Part shown: positions 12,597 to 25,411 of the stretch, piece after piece
Position numbering within the stretch: the stretch's first letter is position 1
How the letters are laid out: every line of letters starts with the position of its first letter
Assembly (NCBI RefSeq): GCF_031755915.1
Contig: NC_083387.1
Coordinates: forward strand, 9,941,001-10,005,000
DNA from: Ziziphus jujuba
Lineage: Eukaryota; Streptophyta; Magnoliopsida; Rosales; Rhamnaceae
Length of the DNA stretch: 64,000 nucleotides
Reading direction: 5' to 3'
The notes under the pieces: generated by a model
Databases searched by the model: none
What the model was told of the DNA's origin: nothing
What the model saw: only the letters and a program-made list of their open reading frames with translations
Position numbers and translations under genes: made by a program

Positions 12597-12809
12597 AGCA
12601 CATGACTCACCATGCCAAATCCATCGCCTATAGTTGACAACAAACGCATTCCAATATATATGGCCTTTAATATCCCTAATAGTATGAATTTTCTTATTCC
12701 CACATTGCATGCAAGGACACCGTATGGCATTACAATCATTGGCATTCTCCATGCTAAATTTCAAAAAATCGCTTGAGGTTCTATCTTTTGTTATCCATGA
12801 TTTATCCAT
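12597..12809 (-). pseudogene. Transposase-associated (N-terminal) domain remnant of CACTA TNP2
   Basis: The start MDKSWITKDRTSSDF and the CPCMQCGNKKIH zinc-type motif followed by WIWHGESCAD are typical of the Transpos_assoc domain at the N-terminus of plant CACTA TNP2 proteins. It matches 28929-29165 on the other strand but lacks the AKGVNEF codons. After GESCAD the homology stops and, about 20 bases later, DUF4216 sequence begins in another frame. This deletion removed the catalytic tnp2 core and the DUF4218 domain. The internal deletion defines this element as non-autonomous. Confidence 0.85.
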
Positions 12810-13317
12810 TTTCCTATCAATCTAAGCAGAACAATGTCAAACAATATCATAAACAAATTATTGATAAAAGCAAGATTAAGAAAACTCAGCGAACGTCAAC
12901 AAAAGCAAGATTAAGAAAACCCAAAGAACCTAACCTCCGGTTATAATGAAAAAATAAATAAATAAAAAATAACCCAACCCACCACATGTCACTGCCAATC
13001 ATAAAGAAAAAAGAAACACACCGAAACCACGGAGACGAAGAAAGAAGAAGCCAAGCTAACCACGAGGGCGACAATAGAAATCCAGCTTCCAAATATCAAC
13101 ACAGGCAAATGGAAACTTAAACCCAAAATATCCTACTCTTCAAGTCTCTCTGAGATTGCTTCCAATTCTCACAGCTATTAGGTAGTGTACTAACATCTAT
13201 TTTGTAAAAAGAAATGGTATTCAAACGCCCGCATAAAATTTTAATATGTGCCAAAAATTTTCAAAAAATGGCAAAACAGGCAACCCATTTAAATAAATTG
13301 TGTCGGTAAAGGTTAGA

Positions 13318-14440
13318 CGTGACAATGGATCAGGCGACGCAATGACATTTTTAGAGTCGTCTTTTTTTTTTTAATTCTTTAAAATTTTTTTTTCGAAGTA
13401 CGATTTATTTTCTGCTTAAACTTACAAGTATCTTAAATTGTATTTTTTTTTCTTATCAAACTAGAGGAAACGGCGACGCATTGTCTTCAGATAGTGTTGC
13501 CTATTCTTTTATTTATGTTTTTAAACTCTTTAAATAGGATTTTGTACTTTATTTGAGTTTAAAATTTGCATTTGCTTTTAAAATATGCAACTCTGATAAA
13601 TGTTCCTGTTATGTCTCCAAAATTTTGAGAACAGGCGATGTAGTTGCATTTAAAAGAGTCACCTTATACCTTAGAATTTAAATTTTATTTTTAAGATTTA
13701 ATTAGTTTTTTGAAATTTCATCTACAAATATTTTCATGTAGTATTCCAATGAACATCAATCCCATTGATCTAAAAACAGAAAACAATTTTATCAATGCTC
13801 TTTTCAATTATTCACATATATGTGTATACACGAAACACAAAAACACATCTTTTATGACCAGATTTGAGATAGGGTATATCAATTGTAAATTGATCTAATG
13901 CAACAAGGACTTATAGTCCAATTGCTTGACGTAAGTATGTTCAGCGAGATGAACTTTCAGGTTTTTGGGTATCGGTGATAATTTATTTGAATTTAAAATT
14001 TATAATAGACTAATTTTTTTTGTTTTATTTTGAAATAACAAGCGACGAATTAAATGATACATGGGTCGCCAGATAATTTAAGGTGATCCATTCTAAAGGG
14101 AACAGGCGACGCATCAATTTCATTCCGAGTCGCCTGTACTTTTTTTTTTTTTAATCAATCTGATTTTCTTACAACTTCAAATAACCAGTGAAAATATTTA
14201 AGCAACATAACTAAGCTGACATTTTTTCTTTCATTTTTTTTTTGATCATATGAACATGCAATGCAGACGCTTCGTTACGCGTCGCCTGTTGCCTTTTATT
14301 TTTTATTTTTTAAATTAATCTAGTTTTTTTCAAATTTAAATAACCAGTGAAAATATGTAAGCAATATACCTGAGCTGATTTTTTTTTTTTCGATAAAATG
14401 AGCAAGCGACGCAGGCCTTTCATTACATGTCGCCTGTTCT
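13318..14440. repeat. CACTA subterminal hairpin repeats
   Basis: About seven degenerate hairpins with arms GGCGACGC / GCGTCGCC occur at about 13331, 13468, 13634, 14042, 14103, 14265 and 14403, the last just before a TA microsatellite (14440-14466). These correspond to the 5' subterminal region of the CACTA family. Such repeats usually bind the element's own regulatory protein; that role is inferred. Confidence 0.75.
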
Positions 14441-16299
14441 CATATATATATATATATATATATATAGATATATTGTTTTAATCAATCTGATGAGGATGTC
14501 TTTAACTTTTTAAGTTAAGGATAAGTGAATCCAATTTATTTATCCTCAAGTTAAAAATTTAAAAATATCTTAATTAGAGTTTTTTTTTTTTATAATTATT
14601 ATCATTTACAATATTTTTTCCTTTTACCCCAATGTCTTGAGAGATTATGGATATAAGTAGATTATCAATCAAGCCAACATCACTTGATTATTATTATTAT
14701 TATTTTTTTGGTAACTTTATATATTCAAATGTATAACATGTATAAACAATCATAGGTGTTTACCAAAGAATAACATTGTGACTTGGCAAGTTGTAAAAGA
14801 AATGTTATTAATTATTTAAATATGCTTACCTATATACTTTTTTGAAATAAAATTTGATAAAAATTAAAGGAGAATTATATAAGGAAATTTTTTCATTTCC
14901 ATTTTTTTTTATGAATATTTTAAGAAGAAAAAAATTAAATTGAAACATACTTATAAAACTATCTATTTTTAATGTTTCGAATTCACAGTTTATCAATTGA
15001 AACCGATTCACTTGAGAAATAAACTGCATATTTGAATGCTGCTTGTTAATTTCATCAAATTTAAGGGGAAAAAACAATTGGAAGAATTACCAAATTGACA
15101 CTTACACTTGTGGGTGAATAATGAATTTTCAATTAATAATATTGGACTGGAGACACCCAGTCCGGAGAGAGGTATCGCGTGCAGGATATGCACATACTGA
15201 TGATTTCATATTTTGGAATAAATGGAATGTGACTTTCGCCTGGCCAGTTCCAGTGTGTCGCTTAGAAATCTATTGCCCTCAAGAAAATTAATTTTACAAA
15301 AATAAAATAAAGATAAAAGACTTTATGCCTTTGGGCTCTCAAATCAAATCCCATGAATTTAAAATATATTTTAAGATTAAACATTCGCCATTCTCCCTCT
15401 CTCTTTCATATTCATATTAATTTAGATATTTTAGAGATGATGAAAACTGTTTTGAACTTCTTTTTTTTTTTTTTCCATTTTTTCTAAGAAAGTAATAACC
15501 ACCTATCTTTATCTTTTTGAATAGGATTGTTTGTTTGTTTTTCTTCATCCTTGTTTATCTTTTGGCTTTCCATTTTACTTGCCGACTGTGAAATCAATGG
15601 TTATTATTAAATCATTTTATCAATAAAAATTTAAAAACAAAAATAAATTTAATTTAATCATGTGTTGAAATATATTTGAAGTGTTTTTTTTAAAAAAAAA
15701 AAAAAAAAACAAATTCAATCAAGCTCACGCATTAGTTACGCCCAACTGACCTCAATTAAAGTCAGCTAAAATATCGGTCACTTTGTTACATTTTCAGAAA
15801 AGTGACGCAAATCGAAATTTAACTTGAAATAAATAATTTCATGCACCATTCAATTAAGCTATAAAAGTAATGAATAGAAGCCCCATTTTGCATGGAATCA
15901 ACCATAGGAATCTATCTCAAAAAGTAAAATTGAAATAGAATACCGACTATACTTGCTCATGAATTGAAATATCAAAAATCAAAATATGTAATTTTTCATT
16001 TTAAAGAGTGTATTTTTCAATTTAAAAAATATCTTTAAAGATAAAAGTGAAATTTTATTAGATTTTTTAGCAAGACTCTTTATTATTCTTTTTTATTTTA
16101 ATGTAATCTATAAGCATAACTATAGCATGAAATAAAGCAACAAACATATTTTAATTCCCACTAAGTGGAAGAGAAAATTTCATATAAAAAGTACCTTATA
16201 TCCTTTTCTATTTATGTTTTTTTTGTTATTTTTTTGAATTTTTTTTTATGTCTTATTTTGAGAGTTTGAGAAATTGTGAGATGGAGAAAGTAAAACCTT
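14441..16299. other. AT-rich intergenic spacer
   Basis: It begins with a TA microsatellite (14440-14466) and contains only short frames without recognizable domains (minus-strand frames at 14826-15077 and 15008-15193). Homopolymer runs are common. I see no gene, tRNA or transposon end. Confidence 0.5.
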
Positions 16300-17420
16300 T
16301 ACAGTATCTTTAATAATAAATGTGGATTGTTTTTTATGTAATAGAAAAATTGACATCATAAAAAATTTAGATAACATAAATATAAATTAAATTATAAAAT
16401 TATGTTTCCTATAATAATATACAGAATATTATTTATGGTTGTTAATTAATTATATATATCTTATTAATTTTTTTTTTTGAAAAATTAACTTTTGAAAAAA
16501 ACTTCACAATATTTGACGGTCTTTCAAGAAGTAAAGAATCATTTTGACAATTTTTGTTTTTCTTTTTTGTCACATCAGTTTGATAGTTGTTTATTTTTTT
16601 CAATGTAATAAAAAAATCTAATTATAGACAGAATTTTTGAAAAGGCTCTTACCATGAGACTGAATATGTGATGGACTCTAGTTCTTATACTAACCCTTCT
16701 AAAATCCAATATAATCTATTATCTTATAATATTCTTCTAAATCAAAAATTTTTTAAATACCATTAAATCTTGGTAGCTTATTAAAAAAAAATCCTATTGA
16801 ATATTTATAAAGTCTATACATTTAGAGTTTGTGGATTCCATACAAATATAAATTAAATACTCGTATATTTTAAAACTCTTTTAAAAGTGTTACAAGCTGA
16901 GGAAAAAAATATTAAAGTATTAATTAAAATATGAATATTTTTCATAATTTGTAACTAATTAATACTTTAATTGTTTTCAGGTAAAAAATTATCACTAAAA
17001 ATATACTAAATTACCAAATGATGGTATGAATTAAAATAACTGTATCCATTAACATAATGTTAACATAATGAAATTGGTCCTGTGGTCACCACCGCTCTTT
17101 TTAAATTTAAAACATATTGGTATTTAAAATAGTATTACAAATATAATATCATGGAACCCTCACAGAATTCCACCGTAAAAACGATAAAGTGAATCCTTAC
17201 AAATAAACAAAAACTAACATGGAACTCACTTAACTTTTTCCCTTTGACATGATTGAAGTATTATTTTATTTTAATAAATCAACTTCCAAAATTGTAAATA
17301 AATGAAAATAAAAAAAAGGACCCCTCCATATGTACTTATATGGTAAATGTCACGTTATCCTGTCTTCTAAATTTATATCCTGAAATCTTGGGAATCCAAT
17401 CACGAACCCTACTTCTAAAA
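16300..17420. repeat. Dispersed repeat R1, long copy
   Basis: It is collinear with 40900-41980 on the same strand. Shared blocks are 'cacatcagtttgatagttgt' (16573 and 41044), 'atactaacccttctaaaatc' (16687 and 41158), 'ggtatgaattaaaataact' (17022 and 41469), 'ggaaccct' plus 'cgcag' or 'cacag' (17155 and 41597) and 'tttgacatgattgaagtatt' (17242 and 41695). It is non-coding. It may be a large non-autonomous element or a LARD-type retroelement remnant; neither is proven. Confidence 0.65.
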
Positions 17421-17639
17421 ACAGGACAGGCTAAAGATTGTCTTTTGGTACATGCGGCACCGCAGAGGAATTAAATGCTTCACCAAACGCAGAAAAAAAC
17501 TAAAGATGGCACCAGCTAGCTTTTCTCTTTTTTGGCTGATATAAGATTAAAGTATTTTACCCTTTCTTCTTTTTTTTTTTTTTTTTCTTTTTGTCAATAA
17601 ACAAACGTGGGTAACTTTTTAACATTATATGAGAGATTA

Positions 17640-17819
17640 TATATATATATATATGAAAATTTTATGGTGAAGAGGGTTCATATGAGAATCGCAGTATTAG
17701 TGATAATTTTTTATAATATTAACAATAATTTTTTAAAAAATCATCATTAATACTATAAAAAACTGTCATCAATATTATGATGCGTATAAAAATCATCTGC
17801 ATCATAAATAAACTGTATA

Positions 17820-17859
<40 letters not shown>

Positions 17860-17950
17860 TATAAGACATCTGGATAGCAAAATGTAAAACGTTCAGTTTT
17901 CCAATCCAAAAGTCTGGATTGTCAATTTTACGAGCTACCAGTAACATTCA
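17640..17950. repeat. Dispersed ~180-bp repeat R2 with TA tracts
   Basis: The segment 'gtattagtgataatttttta' through 'aaatcatctgcatcataaat' matches 46250-46400 ('atattagtgatggtttttca' and following). The internal alternation of 'attagtgatgatt' and its complement makes it partly self-complementary. TA microsatellites lie at 17641-17654 and 17827-17851. A MITE-like origin is plausible. The frame 17753-17947 is not regarded as a gene. Confidence 0.6.
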
Positions 17951-18103
17951 ACTTGTACATCCGCTAACATCCACTAACACACATTTGCTAACTTCCATAA
18001 CTACCATGTCAACTTTTAAAAAAAAATAAATCACAATTCAAACAAAAATTTAACCTTTTTTTTAATTTTTTACAATATTATTATTTTATTATTTATATAT
18101 CAT

Positions 18104-18265
18104 ATGACTGATAATTTTCCCTCAATTATTACTACAAGACAAAGAATACTGCTTTTCCTATCTATATATGATATGACTGGCAACTTTCCATCAATTATTT
18201 TTTCAAAAAAAGAAAAATTTTCCCTCAATTATTACTACAAGACAAAGAATACTGCTTTTCCTTTT
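18104..18265. repeat. 44-bp exact direct duplication
   Basis: The stretch from 'ttttccctcaattattacta' to 'aagaatactgcttttcc' occurs at 18115-18158 and again at 18218-18261, about 103 bp apart. The same sequence in a diverged form is part of repeat R1 at about 40305 and 41790, so this is a local duplication inside an R1 copy. Confidence 0.8.
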
Positions 18266-18309
18266 TTGTATATTCTGTTTTTTTTTTCTTTTTTGTTTTC
18301 TTTTAAGTG

Positions 18310-18690
18310 CCACATATTTATTAAGTCGTGTTTGTCAAGTTGGAACCGTCCTTTTTCTTGTTTTCTTGCTAAATAAACTCTGACGGTCTTTTTTTCTTTA
18401 ATAAATCGTGACTCTCCTTCTTTCTTCTCTTTTTTATGCATGAATTGTGACTTTCCTTTTTTCTTTTTTTGGTTAATAAAGTTTGACAGTCCTTTTTTTT
18501 TTTTTTTTTTTTAATTTTGGTAACTAAGCTCTTTGTTTTTGTTTTTTTTATTTGGTCAATAAATTGTGACTGTCCTTTTTCTTCTCTCTTTGGGTGCATA
18601 AATTGTGACTTTCCTTTTTTCTTTTTTTGGTTAATAAATTTTGAGCCCTTTCTTTCTTGTTTTGGTAACTAAATTGTCACTGTACTTATT
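18310..18690. repeat. Pyrimidine-rich minisatellite
   Basis: Variants of 'aataaattgtgactgtcctt' recur about every 50-65 bp (18385, 18437, 18475, 18557, 18596 and 18635), separated by T/C-rich tracts. Two larger units, about 18395-18545 and 18555-18690, look like tandem dimers. The open frames on the minus strand here are lysine-rich low-complexity artefacts. Confidence 0.7.
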
Positions 18691-18849
18691 TTTCATATCC
18701 GCCTCTGCTTAATTTGTATATGCCTAATTTGAGTATTTTTTCTTAATATTTAAATCATAAATATGTTCGCTATGCACGTAAATACGATAATATGTGGTCC
18801 AAATGTCCCTACATAATGCATCGTAATATTTTGTTCAATTTAGTTTTGG

Positions 18850-19170
18850 TCCGACATAGTAACTATATTTATAAATATAGATTAGCTTTAACTTTATTAA
18901 ATTCACATATAATATTATTATATTAAAAATTTATCAAATCATCTCTCTTTCTTTTTTTCTTATTCTGGGAAATAGAAGTTATAAAAAAAAAAAGAAAAAT
19001 CAAAACGGTTGCAAGAATCAAGAGATACATATCACATTATTTCTCTTTCATTTTTTATTCAGTAGTGCAATTAATCTTTTTCTTTTCTAACAAAGAGCAC
19101 AATCTCACTCACATGCAATGAACCCCACATGTGAGCGAGGTCCTATAGGACCATTGCACGAAGTTTTTTT
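18850..19170. repeat. Dispersed repeat R1, 3' part
   Basis: Matches 40500-40830 and 41950-42270, including 'gcaagaatcaagagata' and, near the end, 'gagcgaggtcctataggac' (compare 'gagtggggcatcctatagga' at 42240). It is non-coding and probably belongs with 16980-17420 and 18040-18110 as one interrupted copy. Confidence 0.6.
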
Positions 19171-19174
19171 TTGT

Positions 19175-19742
19175 CTTTTACCGGCAAAATAATATTGTTG
19201 GTAAAACATCAAATTCATTGATAAAATATTTACCAACGAAAATAAATTCATCGGTAATTTCGTTGCCTATGCCTCCTCTGCAACTATATTTATCGAGAAA
19301 TTTTTAGTTTTTTCAAGAAAAATCTTTTGTCAACAAAAAATTAATTTTCTCGCTAAAGACTATTTCCAACAAATTAAAAATTATCGGTAAAAGATTTTGA
19401 CGATAAAATATGACATCAGCAAAATTATTTTTCATATAGGTAAAAATTTAATTAGCAACGAAATTATTTTGTCGGCAATAAGTAATTTGCAGTCAAATGT
19501 GCAAATTGACAGCAATACATCTTTTAGCAATGAAATATTTTGGTCGGCAGTAGGATTTTTGCCACAAATTAAATATTGGAAAGTCTGTAACTTTTGGCGA
19601 TGAACTTTTTTGTCGGAAATAGACTTTTTACTGGTAAATTAGTATTTTGGTGGCAAATGTATTTTTAGCAACGAAATTAAGTTCACCAGTAAAAGTTTTT
19701 AGTGGAAAAATTATTTGCCGGTAAATATTTTTATTGAGGATA
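19175..19742. repeat. Subterminal repeats of a second CACTA-like family
   Basis: Short motifs of the type 'taccggcaaaa', 'tcggtaaaagattt', 'tagcaacgaaatta', 'ttttgtcggcaataag' and 'ttgccggtaaat' alternate in both orientations over about 560 bp. This is the look of CACTA subterminal arrays but with a core (TCGGTAAA/TAGCAACGAA) different from the GGCGACGC family to the right. No termini or genes are seen. It stops where the CACTACGCG end begins. Confidence 0.45.
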
Positions 19743-20112
19743 CACTACGCGAAAATTAAGATCTAGCGACACTCACTTAACGATGCTACGAAATAAATAC
19801 GTCTAAAAAAATAAAATCACGACTCTAAGATTAATGCGTCGGTAAAAATGCAATAAATAGATGACGCATCCGAAAAATGTCGATGTCAAGAAGTCACTAG
19901 AAACAACAACACACGATGCATCCATTAAGAGTTGCTAAATATTCAGCCGAATAGAGTTGCCTCTAATAGCGTGCGTATATTTTATATGAATTGTATTGTT
20001 TAAATGCTACACTAATGAAAAATGTTAATCAATCTGATTTTCTTTCAACTTTAAAAACCAGTAAAAATATTTAAGAAAAATAATAGAGTTGGATTTTTAT
20101 TTTTTTTGGTCC

Positions 20113-22190
20113 CTACATTATTGATATCTGGCGATGCATAACAAACTCTATGCATCGCCTGTTAACTTATTAATTTTTTTTTTGGTTTTTTGTAAATATT
20201 AATCAGTTGATTTTCTTTAAATAACAAGTGAAAATATTTAAGCAGCATCACAGATCTTTTTTTTTTTTCAAAAATATTTGTATCAGGCGACGCATACGCA
20301 TATTCTACGTCGCTAATTCCCCTATATTTATTTATTTTTCTATTTCATAAAATATTAATCAATCTGATTTTCTTTCAACTTTAAAAACCAGTGAAAATAT
20401 TTAAGAAAAATAATAGAGTTGGATTTTTATTTTTTTGGAACCCACATTATTGATATCAGGCGACACATAACAAACTCTAGGCGTCGCCTGTTTACTTATT
20501 ACTTTTTTTTTTTTGGTTTTTTGTAAATACTAATAAGTTGATTTTCTTTCAACTTTAAATAATAAGTGAAAATATTTAAGCAGCATCATAGAGCTTTTTT
20601 TTTTTTTTCCAAACATATTTGTATCAGGTGACGCATAGGCATATTGTGGGTCCCCTGATGGCCTTGTATTTATTTATTTACTTTCCTTTTCATAAAATAT
20701 TAATCAATCTGATTTTTTTTCTTTAAAAACCAGTGAAAATATTTAAGAAAAATAACAAAGCTAGATTTTTATTTTTTTTTATCCCCACATTATTGATATT
20801 AGATGACGCATAATCAACACTATGCGTCACCTATTAACTTATTATTTTTTTTTGGATTTTTTGTCAATATTAATCAGTTGATTTTCTTTCAATTTTAAAT
20901 AAAAAGAACAAATATTTAAGTAGCATCACAGAGCTTGTTTTAGTTTTTAATTTCAAAAATATGTATCAGGCGATGCATAGGCATATTTTGGGTCGCCTGA
21001 TGCCCTTATATTTATTTATTTTTTTCATAAAATATTAATTAATCTGATTTTCTTTCAATTTTAAAAACCAGTAAAAATATTTAAGAAAAATAACAGAGTT
21101 GGATTTTTATTTTTTTGGTCCCTACATTATTGATATCAGGCGATGCATAATCAATACTATGCGTCGCCTGTTAACTTATTAGTTTTTTTTTTTTTGGTTT
21201 TTTGTAAATATTAATCAGTTGATTTTCTTTCAATTTTAAATAAAAAGAGAAAATATTTAAGCAGCACCATAAAGCTTGTTTTAGTTTTTTATTTCAAAAA
21301 TATTTGTATCAGGCGACGCATATATATATTGTACATCGCCTGTTCACTTTCAATTTATTTATTTTTCTTTTTTATAAAATATTAATCAATCTGATTTTCT
21401 TTCAACTTTAAAAACAAGTAAAAATATCTAAGAAAAATAATAGAGCTGGATTTTTATTTTTTTGGAACCCACATTATTGATATCAGGCGATGCATAATCA
21501 ACATTATGTGTTGCCTGTTAACTTATTAATTTTTTTTTTTGGTTTTTTGTAAATATTAATCAATTGATTTTCTTTCAACTTTAAATAACAAATGAAAATA
21601 TTTAAGCAGTATCACAGAATTTTTTTTTTCAAAAAATATTTGTATCAGGCAACGCATAAGCATATTGTGCGTCGCCTAATGCCCTTATATCTTTTTATTT
21701 TTATTTTTCATAAAATATTAATCAATCTGATTTTCTTTCAACTTTAAAAACTAGTGAAAATATTTAAGAAAAATAACAGAGCTGGATTTTTATTTTTTTG
21801 GTCTGCATCGGGCGACGCATAATTAGCCCTATGCATCGCCTGTTAACTTATTAATTTGGTTTTTTTGGTTTTTTGTAAATATTAATCAGTTGATTTTCTT
21901 TCAACTTTAAATAAAAAGAGAAAATATTTAAGCAGCATAACAGAGCTTTTTTTGTTTTTTATTTCAAAAATATTTGTATCAGGCGACCTATATGCATATT
22001 GTGCATCGCCTGTTCACCTTCAATTTATTTATTTTCCTTTTTCATAAAATTTTAATCAATCTAATTTTCTTTCAACTTTCAAAACCAATGAAAATATTTA
22101 AGAAAAATAACAAAGCTGGATTGTTATTTTTTTGGTCCCCACATTATTGATATCAGAAGACGCATAACCAACTCTATGAGTCGCCTGTTA
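20113..22190. repeat. Hairpin tandem array 1 (13 units of ~170 bp)
   Basis: Hairpins of the form GGCGACGCAT-spacer-ATGCGTCGCC begin at 20130, 20286, 20459, 20626, 20802, 20969, 21139, 21311, 21486, 21648, 21810, 21981 and 22156, a mean spacing near 169 bp. Two sub-types alternate: one preceded by 'cattattgatatc', the other by 'aaatatttgtatc'. Between hairpins the sequence is conserved too ('aatctgattttctttcaac', 'gtgaaaatatttaag'), so the real unit is a dimer of about 340 bp. Confidence 0.9.
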
Positions 22191-22294
22191 ACAGCTTAAA
22201 GTTCATGCAAAACAAATATTACCTTATGAGCAATTTCTACAAATTGGTCTACGATATTTTATAAGTACAAACAAAAACTATTAACAAAAGCTAG

Positions 22295-25200
22295 CTATTT
22301 CACTACCATGCATAGATATTCATTGGTTTGAGATATTGTGATCATCGTTGTTGCCCATTCATCTCTAAATTTGTTGACATTTTCAGCTTGTAACCAAGTG
22401 ACACCTTCATACTGAATATGAGAAACTTATGTTAATACATATACAAATAATCATAAATATTTATTATTACATAATAGAAATATGATGAAATCATTAAATT
22501 AATAATAATTTACTATTCCTCTTAAGTCCCAGGGAGGAACTTTGCGCCTAATGATATCTCGCCTAATGATATCTCGCATTATCATTATCATCTAAATTTA
22601 CAAATAGTAAATTATGTATAATATTAGATACGAATATATACAAGTATTTAAATTAACTAACAACTAATAATGCTCGGTTTATATATGATAATTACCTTAG
22701 TATTTTGCCACCGAAGTTTCTTTTCAGATGTCTTCCCTTGGTTCCATGCAACGAAGGAACTATATAGAAATATAAATATTGTATAATATTATATTGTAGC
22801 TTCAAAAGTACATATCCAATATAAGAACAATTAATTAAAAAAATTAGAGTTATTAACGCACTTGTCGATCAAAGTTTTTAGATCCTTATCAATTATATTC
22901 TTATGAGTCTTCAAAGAATAAAAAAACCATGCTACTGCTTTGTATACATCAACAACACATAGCATCCAATAATTCCAAAAAACACCAATAAATATTTGAG
23001 TTAATATGATGTTTTTTGAAATTAATATTTTCACAACATAATTCAATTAAAACTAACACAGTATTACCTTGCACAGTAGGGAAAGAACCATAGTTGATTA
23101 TTTCTTGCATCTTGCCATCTACTCAATATATTTATCATCTGTTCATGAGAGTTTGGATGACCAACCGAAGTAATAATATCCGGATGAACAAAGCAATAAT
23201 TTCCTTTGAAGGAGCCCATCAATCCCTCACATAAATGCCTACATAATCCAATTACAAGTAATTATAGTGGTTATAATTAATTAAATTGAAGAATTAGTTA
23301 TAAACACATCCAAATTTAGGTTACCTTATGTAGAAAAAGATGCATTCAGAAGATAATTCTTGCATGCAACAAAAATCGTTTATATCGTTCCTCGCTATGC
23401 CCAACTGTTGGTCTTCCCCAAAAATCTCTTTTTTCATATTAAAAAACCACAAATGATTGCTATCGACGTTTTTAATCCGATGTAGCAACTCTCGGATCAT
23501 TGGGGCAATGACTAAGGGATCAACATTATCATCTTGATCATTCTCAACATTTGACCTGTTCGAGCCTCCCTACAAATATCAACAAACAACATTTAAAGTA
23601 GAACAAAAATGAAATTATTTTAAACTTCATTATTATATACAAAAATGAAATTATTTTAAACTTCATTATTATATATAGCTGCATCGAACAATACCTCCTT
23701 AGATGGAAAGATAACAAGATCTTTTGGCCATGCAACAAATGCACCTTCAGCATCACCGACACGTATGATGTCAAATGACGAAATAGGCAAAGGTGCAAAT
23801 CCATCAATAACGTCATCAACAGTGACCTTATAATTTGCTGCACCTAGCTTCACACCATGGCACATATCCATTTGCAGCGAAAGTACCAAAGTGCCACGTG
23901 TTACTATATGGCCAACATTTCCTTGTGCAAGATTGCATTTTACACCCTGCAAAGTTTAAAAAAAAAATTTAATATATATTCACATGACAATATTCCTTCA
24001 ACTTAAAGACTCGATCCCATGACCTCATGGCGGTAGGTAGGGCTTTTTAACCATGGGAGCTATATAGATAATAATAACCCACTTAAACATATATATATAT
24101 ATATATATATATAATGAAATAATTACATCTGAACATCTCATCGGTGATGGATAGATCGGAGGAGCACCAACCCTATATGTAGATTAGGTCCCATGAGTAG
24201 TAACATCATCGACTTGGGTCATAGGAGCATCAACATCATCGGTTGGGGGGGTCCCTTGAGCAACAACATCATCGACTTGGGTCCCAGGAGCAACAACATC
24301 ATCGGCTGGATGAGTGAGTGATGGAATGTCAATAGCACATGCCGATATGAGCGCATCAACTGTGGCAGCACTGCTGCTGCTTGAATTTTTTATGATCGCC
24401 ACCAGACCTTCGAGCAGCATCTCATAGACTGCATTGTTTCCACTTCCCTCCAACTTAGTCTTTTTTTGTGAACTCAGCTTAGGAGTATGGAAAAAGTTAG
24501 TCACCGTGTATCCTTTGCCTCGACCCCTAAACCTACCTCCATACTCCTCTTTTCCCAAAGCTTGTGTGAGGATATCCGCCGGAGGTGAAGGCCGAATTTC
24601 TCTTTCTATTGCCTTCTTCTTTATATTTTTTAAATGAGTAAATATATCAGTTTATATAGTAATGAACTAAATAATAATATATGCAACAAATATTCAAAAA
24701 AAATACAATACTCACAATTTTTTCCGCTACATGTTCAGTTTTTTCATTTGCATATTTTCCATCCTTCCTCATACGTGCTCGTATCCATAGGTCATCTCAG
24801 TCTACATAATCTTTAGTGCCTCTTTCAAGTTGCTTCAAAAGTTAAAAATAAATTAATTTTAATAATGCAAGTGAGTAACAATAACAAAATTAATATGGTT
24901 AAATGTAAATAAAAATAAATTGCCTACAATGGCTCTTTGTAATCTCGCTTAGCCCATTGCACCCATCCTATGCGGATACTTGTTTAATTGCCGTTTTTCC
25001 AAATATTTGTGACTTAATGCCTACAAAAGTTATAAACATACATATTAGAAAACCCAAATAATTTAAGTCACCATAACAAATTTTAATTTTTATATAAATA
25101 ATGACAGCGCAATTTAATACAACATTAACGTGCATTAAATAAAACTATACCTAGAATTTATCCGACAACCTTTGTTGTACAAAATCATCCCACACCTCTT

Positions 25201-25367
25201 GGCTTATGAATTCATACATTGAGGGTCGATGCTTCAACTTTTCGGGTGTGTCAATATATGGTCGAACAAAATATCTATATAAGTAATTCTTGAATTTTCT
25301 CCATTTGTCACAATAATCTTTTAAAGTTACCTTCCTAAAACTATCATCTTTACCCGTATATTGCTGC

Positions 25368-25411
<44 letters not shown>

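Larger units (their letters stand above)
11750..14440 (-). mobile_element. CACTA deletion derivative (same family as 19743-33050), ends missing
   Basis: Read on the minus strand, this copy has 5' subterminal hairpins, 5' UTR, a Transpos_assoc domain remnant, a DUF4216 remnant, then a 3' region. The part corresponding to about 29,170-32,100 of the large CACTA element is missing. The left part (11780-12060) aligns with 48340-48740 of the other derivative, and 13700-13990 aligns with the reverse of 27900-28150. No CACTACGCG end is visible on either side, so it is truncated. It cannot move on its own. Confidence 0.8.
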
